64,000 nt of DNA from Comamonadaceae bacterium ALPHA2B (GTDB lineage: Bacteria; Pseudomonadota; Gammaproteobacteria; Burkholderiales; Burkholderiaceae_C), in the NCBI GenBank assembly GCA_005503065.1, contig SCOE01000030.1, positions 1 to 64,000 on the forward strand, given 5' to 3'. Positions 25,677 through 34,293 of this stretch are shown here, in pieces. The notes beneath the pieces are model-generated. The model made no database searches, was not told the origin of the DNA, and saw only the letters and a list, made by a program, of their open reading frames with translations. Positions within the stretch are counted from its first letter, which is position 1. Each line of letters starts with the position of its first letter. The position numbers and the translations under genes are program-made.

Positions 25677-27326
25677 ATGGTCCGCGCCGCCACCCAGCTC
25701 CATCCACCGCGCACGCCCGTCGCGCCGCGGCCGGCAGCCACGCTGATGTGGCTGCGCGACACGGCCTCCGGCCCCGAAGTACTGCTGACGCGGCGCTCGC
25801 CGAGCGCCAGCTTCCTGCCCGGCGTGTTCGTGTTCCCGGGTGGCCGCGTCGACGATGCCGATGCGGCGGTGGCCGACCTCGCAGGCGCGGCCGCAGCCGC
25901 GCTGCCCCACCTGCCCGCCGCGATGGCCGCGCTCCGCGAGAGCTTCGAGGAACTCGGCGTGCTGCATGCGCACGACGCGGATGGCCGCCCGCTGACCGCG
26001 CAGGATCTGGCCACGCTGGAGCGCCGGGAGCCGCTGTACCCGCAGCTGCGCACACGCGGCCTGCGCCTGGCCGCCGACGCGCTGCGCGTCGCCGTGCGCT
26101 GGACCACCGACCGCGACGTGCAGCCGCGCCGCTTCGACACGCTGTTCCTGATCGGCCGCATGCCCGAAGCCCAGACGCCGGTGGCCGACGACAGCGAGCA
26201 GTTCGAGCCGGTGTGGCTGCGCGCCACTGACGCGCTGGCGCACCACGAGGCGGGCACGCTGCCGATGATCTTCCCGACCCTGCGCACGCTGCGCTGGCTG
26301 GCGGGCTTTGCCAGCGTCGACGCCGCGCTGGCCGCCTGCGCCAGCAACCGGCCGCACTGGGAGTCGTGCCCGCGCGGTGCGCTCGTCGGCGGCAAGCCGC
26401 AGCGCTACATGGAGAGCGACCTGCCGTTCGGCGAGCTCGAACTCGTCTGCCCCGACGGGCAACTGCTGCATGTACTCGACTGGCAGAGCGAACGTCCGGT
26501 GCAGCTGCTGCGGCACCTGTGGCGCTTCACCGCGCCCAACCCGGGCGTGATGACGGGGCCGGGGACGAATGCGTACATCCTGGGCAGCGCGGCGGCAGGC
26601 TTCATTGTCATCGACCCCGGGCCCCCGGACGACGCCCACGTCACACGCCTGCTCGAATTCACCGGCGGCAAGGTGCAGACCATCGTCTGCACGCACTCGC
26701 ACCCCGACCATTCGCCCGCCGCGCGGCCGCTGGCGCAGGCGTGCGAAGCCGCTACCGGGCACCGCCCGCCGATCCTCGGCCTGCCGTCGGAGGCCACGGC
26801 GCGTGCGCATTCCGAATTCACGCCCGACCGCGTGCTCGCCGATGGTGAACGCGTCGTGCTCGACGCCCCGGAGCAACGCGTCACGCTGCGCGCGGCGCAC
26901 ACGCCCGGCCATGCCGCCAACCACGTGTGCCTGGTGCTCGAGGAGGATGGGCTGCTGTTCTCCGGCGACCACGTGCTCAACGGCAGCACGACGGTGATCG
27001 ACCCGCCCGACGGCAACATGGCCGCCTACATCGACTCGCTCGACCGGCTGCTGCGCGAATGCGCGCAGCACGACATCCGCTTCATCCTGCCGGCGCACGG
27101 CCACGTCGTCGGCTCGGCGCCGCAGGCCATCGCGTGGCTGAAGGCGCACCGGCTGGCGCGCGAGGCGAAGGTGCTCGCCGCGATGCGCCAGCGTCCCGAC
27201 GGTGACCCGGAAGACTGGGTTCCGATCGCCTATGCCGACACGCCCAGGCAGCTCTGGCCGGTGGCCAAGCGCTCGCTGATCGCGCATGTCGAGCGCATCG
27301 AGGCGCTCGGACTCGCGCGCCCTTGA
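25677..27326 (+). CDS. Nudix hydrolase - metallo-beta-lactamase fusion protein
   Basis: A 549-residue fusion. Residues about 20-200 form a Nudix domain of the NUDT19/CoA-diphosphatase style: PGGRVDD at 54-60 and RESFEELGVL at 87-96 make a Nudix box stretched by an Ala-rich insertion. Residues about 275-500 form a metallo-beta-lactamase fold: THSHPDH at 339-345, HTPGHAANH near 407, GDHVL near 430, and AHGHVV near 474 supply the metal ligands. MBL proteins of this kind resemble LACTB2-like and thioesterase-like hydrolases. In an acyl-CoA operon, removal of dead-end CoA species or thioester hydrolysis is a fair guess; the activity is unproven. Confidence 0.85.
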   Translation: MVRAATQLHPPRTPVAPRPAATLMWLRDTASGPEVLLTRRSPSASFLPGVFVFPGGRVDDADAAVADLAGAAAAALPHLPAAMAALRESFEELGVLHAHDADGRPLTAQDLATLERREPLYPQLRTRGLRLAADALRVAVRWTTDRDVQPRRFDTLFLIGRMPEAQTPVADDSEQFEPVWLRATDALAHHEAGTLPMIFPTLRTLRWLAGFASVDAALAACASNRPHWESCPRGALVGGKPQRYMESDLPFGELELVCPDGQLLHVLDWQSERPVQLLRHLWRFTAPNPGVMTGPGTNAYILGSAAAGFIVIDPGPPDDAHVTRLLEFTGGKVQTIVCTHSHPDHSPAARPLAQACEAATGHRPPILGLPSEATARAHSEFTPDRVLADGERVVLDAPEQRVTLRAAHTPGHAANHVCLVLEEDGLLFSGDHVLNGSTTVIDPPDGNMAAYIDSLDRLLRECAQHDIRFILPAHGHVVGSAPQAIAWLKAHRLAREAKVLAAMRQRPDGDPEDWVPIAYADTPRQLWPVAKRSLIAHVERIEALGLARP

Positions 27327-27360
27327 CGTCCAAGTCACTCTCTGCAACAGGAACCCGACC

Positions 27361-27852
27361 TTGACCGATCAGCCCCCCCTTCCCCCCGCCGTCGTCGACG
27401 CCTTCTGGCAGCGCTGGGGCAGCAACACCTTCCTCAGCGCGCAGGGCCTGGAGCTGGAACTCGCCGGCGTGGGGCGTGCCGTCGTGCACCTGCGCAAGCC
27501 CACCGTGATGCAGCGCGGCGGCGGCGGCTCGGCCGACGTGATCAACGGCGGCGTCATCGCCTACATGTTCGACGCCGCGCTCGGCTGCGCCATCGCCTCG
27601 GCCAACCTGGCACGGCCCGAGATGCGCAGCATCGCGCCACACGAACTGCGCCAGTCGACCATCAACCTCGACATCACCTACGTCGATGCCGCCACCGGCC
27701 CGCGCTTCGAAGCCCATGGCCGGGTGGTGCGCTCGGGGCGCAGCGTGGCCTTTGCCGAAGGCGAGCTGCGCGACGGCCAGGGTCGCGTCTGCGCCACCGC
27801 CAAGGGCATCTGGCGCGTCATGTGGCCGCAACCGGACGGCGCCGGCCGCTGA
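27361..27852 (+). CDS. PaaI/hotdog-fold thioesterase
   Basis: A 163-residue single hotdog domain. VINGGVIAYMFDAALGCAI near residues 61-79 is the hotdog central helix (HGG-type motif with Asn in place of His), and STINLDITYVDAATG forms the core strands. Members hydrolyse acyl-CoA thioesters as a release valve for stalled CoA intermediates. The start is TTG at 27361, supported by AGGA eight bases upstream; the open frame extends 25 codons further but lacks family similarity there. It lies between the Nudix-MBL gene and the AtuA-like gene with short gaps. Confidence 0.78.
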   Translation: MTDQPPLPPAVVDAFWQRWGSNTFLSAQGLELELAGVGRAVVHLRKPTVMQRGGGGSADVINGGVIAYMFDAALGCAIASANLARPEMRSIAPHELRQSTINLDITYVDAATGPRFEAHGRVVRSGRSVAFAEGELRDGQGRVCATAKGIWRVMWPQPDGAGR

Positions 27853-27901
27853 AACGGCTGCGCACGCCCTCCAACAACCGCTCGCGAAAGGACCTATCGG
27901 C

Positions 27902-29683
27902 ATGAGCAAGGACACCCTGCGCATCGGCTGCGCCTCCGGCTTCTGGGGCGACACCGAGTTTTCCGCTGCACAACTGGTCGAGCACGGCGACATTGACGTG
28001 CTGGTCTTCGACTACCTGGCCGAGATCACGATGTCTCTGCTGATCCGCGCCCGTGCGAAAGATCCGGCGCAGGGCTACGCGCCGGACTTCGTCGCCACCA
28101 TGAAGCCCCTGATGAAGCAGTTGAAGGCGCGCGGCATCCAGGTGGTGGCCAATGCCGGCGGGGTGAACCCGTCGGCCTGCCGCGATGCGCTCGTCGCTGC
28201 GGCCGCGGCCGAGGGCGTGGACCTGAAGATCGCCGCCGTCCTCGGCGACGACCTGATGCCGCAAGTCGAGGCGCTGCGCGCGGCCGGCACGAAGGAGATG
28301 TTCTCCGGCGCAACTTTCCCCGCCAAGGTCATGAGCGCCAACGCCTACCTGGGCGCCTTCCCCATCGCCGCAGCGCTGTCCGCGGGCGCCGACATCGTGG
28401 TCACCGGACGCTGCGTGGACAGCGCGGTGACGCTGGCTCCGCTGATCGCGCGCTTCGGTTGGACCGCCGACGACCTGGACAAGCTGGCGCAAGGCAGCCT
28501 CGCCGGCCACCTGATCGAATGCGGCACGCAGGCCACCGGCGGCAACTACACCGATTGGGCCAGCGTGCCCGGCTGGGACGACATGGGCTTCCCGATCGCC
28601 GAGTGCAGCGCCGAAGGCGGCTTCGTCATCACCAAGCCGCCGGGCACCGGCGGGCTGGTGTGCCCCTCCACCGTGGGCGAGCAGATGCTCTACGAGATCG
28701 GCGACCCGCGCGCCTACATCCTGCCCGACGTGGTGTGCGACTTCACCGACGTCACGCTCACGCAGGTGGGGCCCGACCGCGTGGAAGTGCGCGGCGCGCG
28801 CGGGCTGCCGCCCACCGACCAGGCGAAGGTGAGCGTCACCTGTGCCGACGGCTTCCGCGCGATGAGCCTTTTCATGATCGGCGGCATCGACGCCGGCGCC
28901 AAGGCGCGCCGTGTCGGCGCTTCGATGCTGGCGCGCATGCGGCGCAAGTTCGCCGAGCGTGGCTGGCCCGACTTCACCGAGGCCTGCGTCGAAGCCATCG
29001 GCGCCGAGGATACCTACGGCCCTCATGGCCGAGTGTCCGCGCGCGAGGTGATGCTCAAGGTGGGCGTGCGCCACCCGTTGAAAGACGCGCTCGAGCTGTT
29101 CTCGCGCGAGGTCGCGCCGATGGCGCTGATGTCCGCGCCGGCGATCACCGGCTTCACCGGCGGGCGGCCGAAGGTGCAGCCCGTGGTGCGGCTCTTCTCC
29201 TGCCTCGTGCCGAAAGCGAAGCTCGCGGTGAGCATCGACATGGGTGCGCAGAAGGTCGCCGCGCCCGCGCTGGCCGGGGTGCCCTTCGACGCCGCGGCGC
29301 TGCGGGCGGTGGATGGCCCGCTGCCCGCCGCCGATGCCTTCGCCCGCGGCGCACGCAGCGTGCCGCTGGTGCAGCTGGCCTGGGGCCGCAGCGGCGACAA
29401 GGGCGACGCCGCCAACATCGGCATCATCGCCCGCAAGCCCGAATACCTGCCCTTCATCCGTGCCGCCATCACCGAGCAGGCAGTGGCGCGCTGGTTCGCG
29501 CACCTCGTGCACGGCGAGGTGCGCCGCTACGATCTGCCGGGCACGCACGCGCTCAACTTCACGCTGCAGGAAGCACTGGGCGGCGGCGGCATCGCCTCGG
29601 TGCGCATGGATCCGCAGGGCAAGGCCTATGCGCAGATGCTGCTCGACCATCCGGTGGAGATCCCCGCCGAACTTGCTCTCTGA
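27902..29683 (+). CDS. acyclic terpene utilisation AtuA-family protein
   Basis: A 593-residue protein of the AtuA family (DUF1446). The N-terminal domain (about 1-455) starts RIGCASGFWGDTE and contains VANAGGVNPSACRDAL near 80-95 and DIVVTGRCVDSAVTLAPLI near 164-182. The C-terminal domain (about 485-590) is the AtuA-like ferredoxin-fold region, with AWGRSGDKGDAANIGII near 496-512. AtuA is required for citronellol and geraniol growth in Pseudomonas but its reaction is not settled. Together with the carboxylase and AtuD-like ACAD in the same operon it argues for a terpenoid or beta-methyl-branched acid substrate. AtuG and AtuH were not seen. Confidence 0.82.
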   Translation: MSKDTLRIGCASGFWGDTEFSAAQLVEHGDIDVLVFDYLAEITMSLLIRARAKDPAQGYAPDFVATMKPLMKQLKARGIQVVANAGGVNPSACRDALVAAAAAEGVDLKIAAVLGDDLMPQVEALRAAGTKEMFSGATFPAKVMSANAYLGAFPIAAALSAGADIVVTGRCVDSAVTLAPLIARFGWTADDLDKLAQGSLAGHLIECGTQATGGNYTDWASVPGWDDMGFPIAECSAEGGFVITKPPGTGGLVCPSTVGEQMLYEIGDPRAYILPDVVCDFTDVTLTQVGPDRVEVRGARGLPPTDQAKVSVTCADGFRAMSLFMIGGIDAGAKARRVGASMLARMRRKFAERGWPDFTEACVEAIGAEDTYGPHGRVSAREVMLKVGVRHPLKDALELFSREVAPMALMSAPAITGFTGGRPKVQPVVRLFSCLVPKAKLAVSIDMGAQKVAAPALAGVPFDAAALRAVDGPLPAADAFARGARSVPLVQLAWGRSGDKGDAANIGIIARKPEYLPFIRAAITEQAVARWFAHLVHGEVRRYDLPGTHALNFTLQEALGGGGIASVRMDPQGKAYAQMLLDHPVEIPAELAL

Positions 29684-29721
29684 CCCCACCCGCCCTGCCC
29701 CGAAACCCCAAGGAGTGATCC

Positions 29722-30918
29722 ATGAACGCCCCGACCACGCCGACCGGCCGCACCACCGCCTCCTCGATCATCCAGTCGCGCATCCGCGACATTCAGGAGG
29801 CCGCGCGCGGCGTCACCAAGCAATACCCTCGCAGCTACATCCTGCAGTGCATCAAGGAAGACCGCTTCCCCGACGAGCTGTGGCGCGAGCTGGGCAAGTT
29901 CGGTCTTCTCGGGCTGTCGATCCCGGAGGAGCACGGCGGCTCCGGCGGCGGCGTGCTCGAAATCACCGCGCTCAATGAGGCGCTGGCGCTGGCCGGCGTG
30001 CCGACGCTGTTCCTCGTCGTCACCGGCCTGGCGCGGGTGCCGATCGTGCGCCACGGCACCCAGGAGCAGATCGCCCGGTACGTGACGCCCACCTGCACCG
30101 GCGAGAAGAAGATGTGCTTCGCCATCACCGAGCCCAACGCCGGCACCAACAGCTTCGCCATGTCCACGCTGGCCACCCGCAACGCCGACGGCGGCTGGAC
30201 GCTCAACGGCCAGAAGGTCTTCATCTCCGGCGCGCGCGATGCCGACTACATGCAGGTGGTGGCGCGCACCTCCAAGGTCGGCGAGGTGGCGCACCGCACC
30301 GACGGCATGTCGCTGTTCGTGCTGGACATGAAGACGCCGGGCATCAAGCTGCAGCAGCTCAACATCCAGGTCGAGACCGCCGAGCGCCAGTACATGGTGT
30401 TCTTCGACAACGTGCAGCTGCCCGCCGACGCGGTGATCGGCGAGCCCGGCAAGGGAGCCAAGCTGATGTTCGAGGGCCTGAACTCGGAGCGGCTGCTGGC
30501 CGCCGGCGCGGCGCTTGGCCTGGGGGACTACGCGCTCAGCAAGGCGGTGGCGTACTCGAAGGACCGCAAGCCCTTCGGCAAGCCCATCGGCAGCTACCAG
30601 TCGCTGCAGCACCGCATGGCCCTGGCCAAGGCCGAACTCGAAGCCGCGCGGCTGATGACCTACGACGCCGCCGACCGCTTCGACAACGGCGAGGACGCCG
30701 GCGCGCAGGCCAACATGGCCAAGCTGCTGGCCTCGCGCGCCGCGGTGGCGGCCATCGAGGCCACGCTGCAGGTGCACGGGGGCTACGGCTTCGACCGCGA
30801 CTACGACGTGGTGACGCTGTGGCCGATGACGCGCCTGCTCGAGATCGCGCCCATCAACAACGAGATGCTGATGAACTACATCGGCGAGCACGTGCTCGGC
30901 CTGCCCAAGTCGTACTGA
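29722..30918 (+). CDS. acyl-CoA dehydrogenase (GLPKSY-tail subfamily)
   Basis: A 398-residue ACAD. CFAITEPNAGTNSFAM near 133-148 and VFISGARDADY are its FAD loops; EGLNSERLLAAG carries the probable base Glu near 254. The end, EHVLGLPKSY, groups it with the ACADs at 9016, 42172 and 47568. An AAGGAG lies six bases before ATG 29722, and the gene follows the AtuA-like gene by 38 bases. The extended N-terminus (TTASSIIQSRIRDIQEAARGV) is longer than in its paralogues. Likely oxidises a later intermediate of the same pathway. Confidence 0.87.
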   Translation: MNAPTTPTGRTTASSIIQSRIRDIQEAARGVTKQYPRSYILQCIKEDRFPDELWRELGKFGLLGLSIPEEHGGSGGGVLEITALNEALALAGVPTLFLVVTGLARVPIVRHGTQEQIARYVTPTCTGEKKMCFAITEPNAGTNSFAMSTLATRNADGGWTLNGQKVFISGARDADYMQVVARTSKVGEVAHRTDGMSLFVLDMKTPGIKLQQLNIQVETAERQYMVFFDNVQLPADAVIGEPGKGAKLMFEGLNSERLLAAGAALGLGDYALSKAVAYSKDRKPFGKPIGSYQSLQHRMALAKAELEAARLMTYDAADRFDNGEDAGAQANMAKLLASRAAVAAIEATLQVHGGYGFDRDYDVVTLWPMTRLLEIAPINNEMLMNYIGEHVLGLPKSY

Positions 30919-31341
30919 GTGGCCGTGCCGAAACATCGAGCCGAGCGGGCTGGGCAGGCGCAGGCATCCGCGCCGCTGGGCATCTCCGAGGCCTGCAGGC
31001 GCGTCGGCATCACGCTGCGCGCCATCCGGCACTACGAATCGCTGGGGTTGGTGCTGCCGCAGCGAATGGGCGGTGCGCGTGTGTATGGCGCGGCCGAGCT
31101 TCGGACGCTGGAACTGCTGCAACGCTTCCAGGCCCTGGGGTTCTCTTTGCAGGAGTGCCGCATCGGACTGCATGGGTTGGGTCAGCCGACGTCCGGCCCA
31201 CCCACCGATCCCGGAACCGGGCTGCAAGCCTTCGTCGATTCGTTGCAGCACCGCCGCGACGCGGTTGGTTCGATGCTTGCGGAGCTGCGTGTCATCCGCG
31301 ATGCCGCATCGGCAGCGCTGGCGGCAGGAGAACGGTGTTGA
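30919..31341 (+). CDS. MerR-family transcriptional regulator
   Basis: A 140-residue MerR-type protein. The winged helix covers about 20-90: LGISEACRRVGITLRAIRHYESLGL, then RVYGAAELRTLELLQRFQALGFSLQEC. The C-terminal coiled helix (about 105-135) would dimerise. There is no Cys cluster of a metal sensor; the single Cys pair positions do not form a binding site. The start is GTG 30919, immediately after the ACAD stop, without an obvious Shine-Dalgarno, so translation may be coupled. MerR regulators such as LiuR control branched-chain acyl-CoA genes in proteobacteria, so a role in local control is plausible. Confidence 0.75.
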   Translation: MAVPKHRAERAGQAQASAPLGISEACRRVGITLRAIRHYESLGLVLPQRMGGARVYGAAELRTLELLQRFQALGFSLQECRIGLHGLGQPTSGPPTDPGTGLQAFVDSLQHRRDAVGSMLAELRVIRDAASAALAAGERC

Positions 31342-31355
31342 GCGAGGGGCCGCGC

Positions 31356-32144
31356 ATGGAGCAGCACCTCCTGGTTGCCGGCGGTCGCAGCCTGGCGGCG
31401 ACCGCCTGGGGCCGGATCGACAGTGAAGCGCCGGTGATCGTCATGATGCACGGGGGCCTGGACTGCACGAGCACCTGGAAGGACCTGCCCGAGGCCATTG
31501 CCCGGACGAGCGGTCTGGCCGTGCTGTCCTACGACCGCTGGGGCTACGGCGGCTCGGAGGCCTACGTCGGTCGGCGCGAACGCTCCTATCGCTTCGAGGA
31601 GTCGGGGCCTGTGTTTGCCGAGGTGCTGCGCCACTTCGGCATTCGGCACAGCGTGGTCTTCGGCCACAGCGATGGCGGCGCCATGGGCCTGCTCGCCGCC
31701 GCCGCCCACCCTGACGCGGTGCGCGGCGTTTGCGCCTGCTCGCCCACCGTGGCGCTGGACCTGCCGATGGTGCGGGCCATGGCCTCGGCGCGCCAAGCCT
31801 TCGAGCACGGCGGCCTGCGGGAGAAACTCGTTCGCCACCATGGCGACAAGACCGATGCGATGTTCTGGGCCTGGTACGAGCCCTGGGCCGACGAAGCCGC
31901 GATCGCGTGGTCCATGGCAAAACAGGTGGCCGAAGTGCGCTGCCCGGTGGCCGCGCTGTTCGGTCAGGATGACGACTACGGCTGGCGTGCGAGCGCGCGG
32001 CTGCTGGTGGACCACGGCCGCATGCCGCTGGAGTTGACGGCAATCCCTGCGGTCGGCCACGATCCGCAGCACCGGGCTCGCGCCGAAGTGCTGGCGGCGC
32101 TGGCCCGCGTCGCTAGCGCGGCGGGCATCGCCATCGAGCGCTGA
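31356..32144 (+). CDS. alpha/beta hydrolase
   Basis: A 262-residue alpha/beta hydrolase. VIVMMHGGLDCTSTW near 28-42 forms the oxyanion region, the nucleophile Ser is in FGHSDGGAMG near 104-113, the acid in LFGQDDDYG near 205-213, and His in VGHDPQH near 230. GAGGGG lies seven bases before ATG 31356; an upstream TTG is less well placed. It is the last gene of the rightward operon and faces a hairpin shared with the convergent TauD gene. It may hydrolyse an ester or lactone of the substrate; the specificity is unknown. Confidence 0.78.
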   Translation: MEQHLLVAGGRSLAATAWGRIDSEAPVIVMMHGGLDCTSTWKDLPEAIARTSGLAVLSYDRWGYGGSEAYVGRRERSYRFEESGPVFAEVLRHFGIRHSVVFGHSDGGAMGLLAAAAHPDAVRGVCACSPTVALDLPMVRAMASARQAFEHGGLREKLVRHHGDKTDAMFWAWYEPWADEAAIAWSMAKQVAEVRCPVAALFGQDDDYGWRASARLLVDHGRMPLELTAIPAVGHDPQHRARAEVLAALARVASAAGIAIER

Positions 32145-32150
32145 TGCCTC

Positions 32151-32167
32151 GCGGACCTGCGGTCCGT
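32151..32167. terminator. hairpin between convergent hydrolase and TauD genes
   Basis: CGGACC (32152-32157) pairs with GGTCCG (32161-32166) over a three-base loop, extended by one G-T pair. It lies between the converging stops at 32144 and 32167. There is no strong U-run, but its place suits a bidirectional terminator. Confidence 0.5.
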
Positions 32168-33009
32168 CAGACGGCGCGCGGCACGTCACCCGCCAGCGTG
32201 ATGCGGTGCATCACGCGGCGGAACCCGTGGTAGTCGTTGATCGGGTAATGCTGCGTGCTGCGGTTGTCCCATAGGGCCAGCGTGCCGGGCGCCCAGCGCA
32301 CGCGGCAGGTGAACTCCTCCTTGCGCTGGTGCTCGTGCAGGAAGCGCAGCAGCGGCGCGCTTTCCTCCTCGGTCAGGCCAGCGAACTGCACAGTGTGCGC
32401 CACGTTCATGTACAGCGCGCGGCGTCCCGTCTCGGGGTGCAGCCGCACCGCCGGATGTTCGGCGTCGTAGACGCGGCGTTCGCTGCGGCCGGCTTCGGCA
32501 ATACGGTCCTCGCGCGTGCGCGAGGTGTCGGCCTTGGCCGAGCTGTTGACGCAGCGCAGACCGGCCAGCAGCCGTTGCATGCCCTCGGACAGAGCTTCGT
32601 AGGCCGCCGTCTGGCTGGCGAAGAGGGTGTCGCCACCGTGTGGCGGCACCTCGCGCGCGAGCAACAGCGTGGCCATCGGCGGCTGTTCCAGGTAGGCGGT
32701 GTCGCTGTGCCAGACGCCGCCGAAGTTGACACGCTCGTGCTCGAGCTTCTTCACTTCGATGATGGTTGGCCAACCGTCGAGGCCCTTGACGAAGGGATAC
32801 TCCACCGGCGTGCCGATGGTGGCGGCGAAGGCCATGAACTCGTCGCTGCTCAGCATCTGGCCGGGCAGCACGATCACGCCGTGCTCGAGCCACACGCGCC
32901 GCAGCTCGACCGTCTGCGCCGCTGCAAGGGGCCGGCGCAGATCGAGCCCGGTCACCTCGGCGCCGATGGCTCCGGCCAGGCGCCTGATCTCCATCGCGGA
33001 TTTCCCCAT
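32167..33009 (-). CDS. TauD/TfdA-family 2-oxoglutarate-dependent dioxygenase
   Basis: A 280-residue Fe(II)/2-oxoglutarate dioxygenase. The iron ligands are His and Asp in VWHSDTAY near 99-106 and the distal His in STQHYPIND near 247-255; HGFRRVMHRITL near 257-268 carries the 2-oxoglutarate-binding Arg. GGAGG precedes ATG 33009. It ends a four-gene minus operon after an ACAD, a DUF35 protein and a thiolase homologue. Family members hydroxylate sulfonates, aryloxyacids or other small acids. Here it may hydroxylate or detach a side group from the pathway substrate; that is inference. Confidence 0.83.
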   Translation of the reverse strand: MGKSAMEIRRLAGAIGAEVTGLDLRRPLAAAQTVELRRVWLEHGVIVLPGQMLSSDEFMAFAATIGTPVEYPFVKGLDGWPTIIEVKKLEHERVNFGGVWHSDTAYLEQPPMATLLLAREVPPHGGDTLFASQTAAYEALSEGMQRLLAGLRCVNSSAKADTSRTREDRIAEAGRSERRVYDAEHPAVRLHPETGRRALYMNVAHTVQFAGLTEEESAPLLRFLHEHQRKEEFTCRVRWAPGTLALWDNRSTQHYPINDYHGFRRVMHRITLAGDVPRAV

Positions 33010-33043
33010 CGTCGCTTCGCCTCCAGAGCTCAGTATCGGCGTT

Positions 33044-34279
33044 CTACAGATCCGTTGCCCGCCCGCCCAGCAGCTGGCGCGCGATGGTGCGCCGCTGGAT
33101 CTCGGCCGTGCCGTCGGGGATGCGCATCACACGCGCGAAGCGCCAGCCCTCCTCGATGCGCAGCTCGTTGGTCAAGCCCATCGCGCCATGCACCTGGATG
33201 CTGCGATCCATCACGCGACCGAGCATCTCGGTGGCGAAGGCCTTGACCATGCTCACCTGCGCGGTGGCCGCTTCGCCTCGGTCGATGCGCCAGGCGCAGT
33301 TCTGGATCATCGACTTGGCGGCGTAGATGTCCATCGCGCTGTCGGCCAGCATGAACTGGATCGCCTGATGCTCGGCGATGGGAACGCCCTGCGTCTTGCG
33401 CACCTTGGCGTACGCGAGCGCCTGGTCCAGCGCCCAGCGCGCCAGCCCCAGGCAGGTGGCTGCCATGCCGATACGGCCGGCGTTCACGCCGTCCATCGCC
33501 ACCGCCAGGCCGCGGCCCACGGCGCCCAGCCGGTGGTCGTCGGGCACCCGCACGCCGTCGAGCACCACGACGCCGGTGTCACCGCCCAGATGGCCCATGG
33601 TGTTGATCAGGCGCGGCACCGAGAAGCCAGGCGTCTTCGTGTCGATGAAAAACCCGGTCACGCCACCTTGGTGGCGGGCCGCAGCCTCGGGGTCGGTCAG
33701 CGCGAAGATCATCGCGTGGTCGGCGTAAGGCGAGTTGGTGATCCACTGCTTGGTGCCGCTCAGCACCCAGTGGTCGCCGTCGCGCACGGCGCGCGTCTTC
33801 ATTGCGAACACGTCGGAGCCGGCATCGGGTTCGCTCAGGCCGAAGCACAGCGTCTTGTCGCCGCTGGCGATGCCCTCGCGATAGCGCGCGAAGGCGGCCG
33901 GCGTCAGCTGCCGCAGCACCGGCGACAGGCCATTGGTGAAGGGCGATGGCAGCACCACGGTCTGGATCAGCGGCCGGCCGGGTCCGAAGCGGTGGTTCAG
34001 CACCTCCTGGATGTGCGCCATCGCCTGCGCCCCCAACCCCGCACCGCCCAGCGCCTCGGCACCGAACAGGTTGTAGTAGCCCAGTTCCGCCGAGCGCATG
34101 CGGATGCGACGTCGCAACGCCAGCAGCTCGGGCACGAAGCGGCCATCGGGCTGAAACAGCGTGCGTTCGTTGGCGAGCACCGTGCGGTGCTCGTCCTCCA
34201 GTGGCAGCACTTCGCGCTCGACGAAGCGCAGCACGGCCTCGCCGATGGCCCGGGTGTCGGCGTCGACTTCGAAGTCCAT
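33044..34279 (-). CDS. acyl-CoA dehydrogenase with Asp at the medium-chain base position
   Basis: A 411-residue ACAD with a longer N-terminal helical region. LCFGLSEPDAGSDVFAM near 143-159 and QWITNSPYADHAMIF near 178-192 are the FAD loops. The isovaleryl-position Glu is absent (VNAGRIGMA), and the end reads MRIPDGTAEIQRRTIARQLL, with Asp instead of Glu in the medium-chain catalytic motif. Members with this PDGTAEI end are known among bacterial FadE-like ACADs. It is the third gene of the minus operon, 14 bases after the DUF35 gene. Confidence 0.84.
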   Translation of the reverse strand: MDFEVDADTRAIGEAVLRFVEREVLPLEDEHRTVLANERTLFQPDGRFVPELLALRRRIRMRSAELGYYNLFGAEALGGAGLGAQAMAHIQEVLNHRFGPGRPLIQTVVLPSPFTNGLSPVLRQLTPAAFARYREGIASGDKTLCFGLSEPDAGSDVFAMKTRAVRDGDHWVLSGTKQWITNSPYADHAMIFALTDPEAAARHQGGVTGFFIDTKTPGFSVPRLINTMGHLGGDTGVVVLDGVRVPDDHRLGAVGRGLAVAMDGVNAGRIGMAATCLGLARWALDQALAYAKVRKTQGVPIAEHQAIQFMLADSAMDIYAAKSMIQNCAWRIDRGEAATAQVSMVKAFATEMLGRVMDRSIQVHGAMGLTNELRIEEGWRFARVMRIPDGTAEIQRRTIARQLLGGRATDL

Positions 34280-34293
34280 GACCGTAAGCTCGT

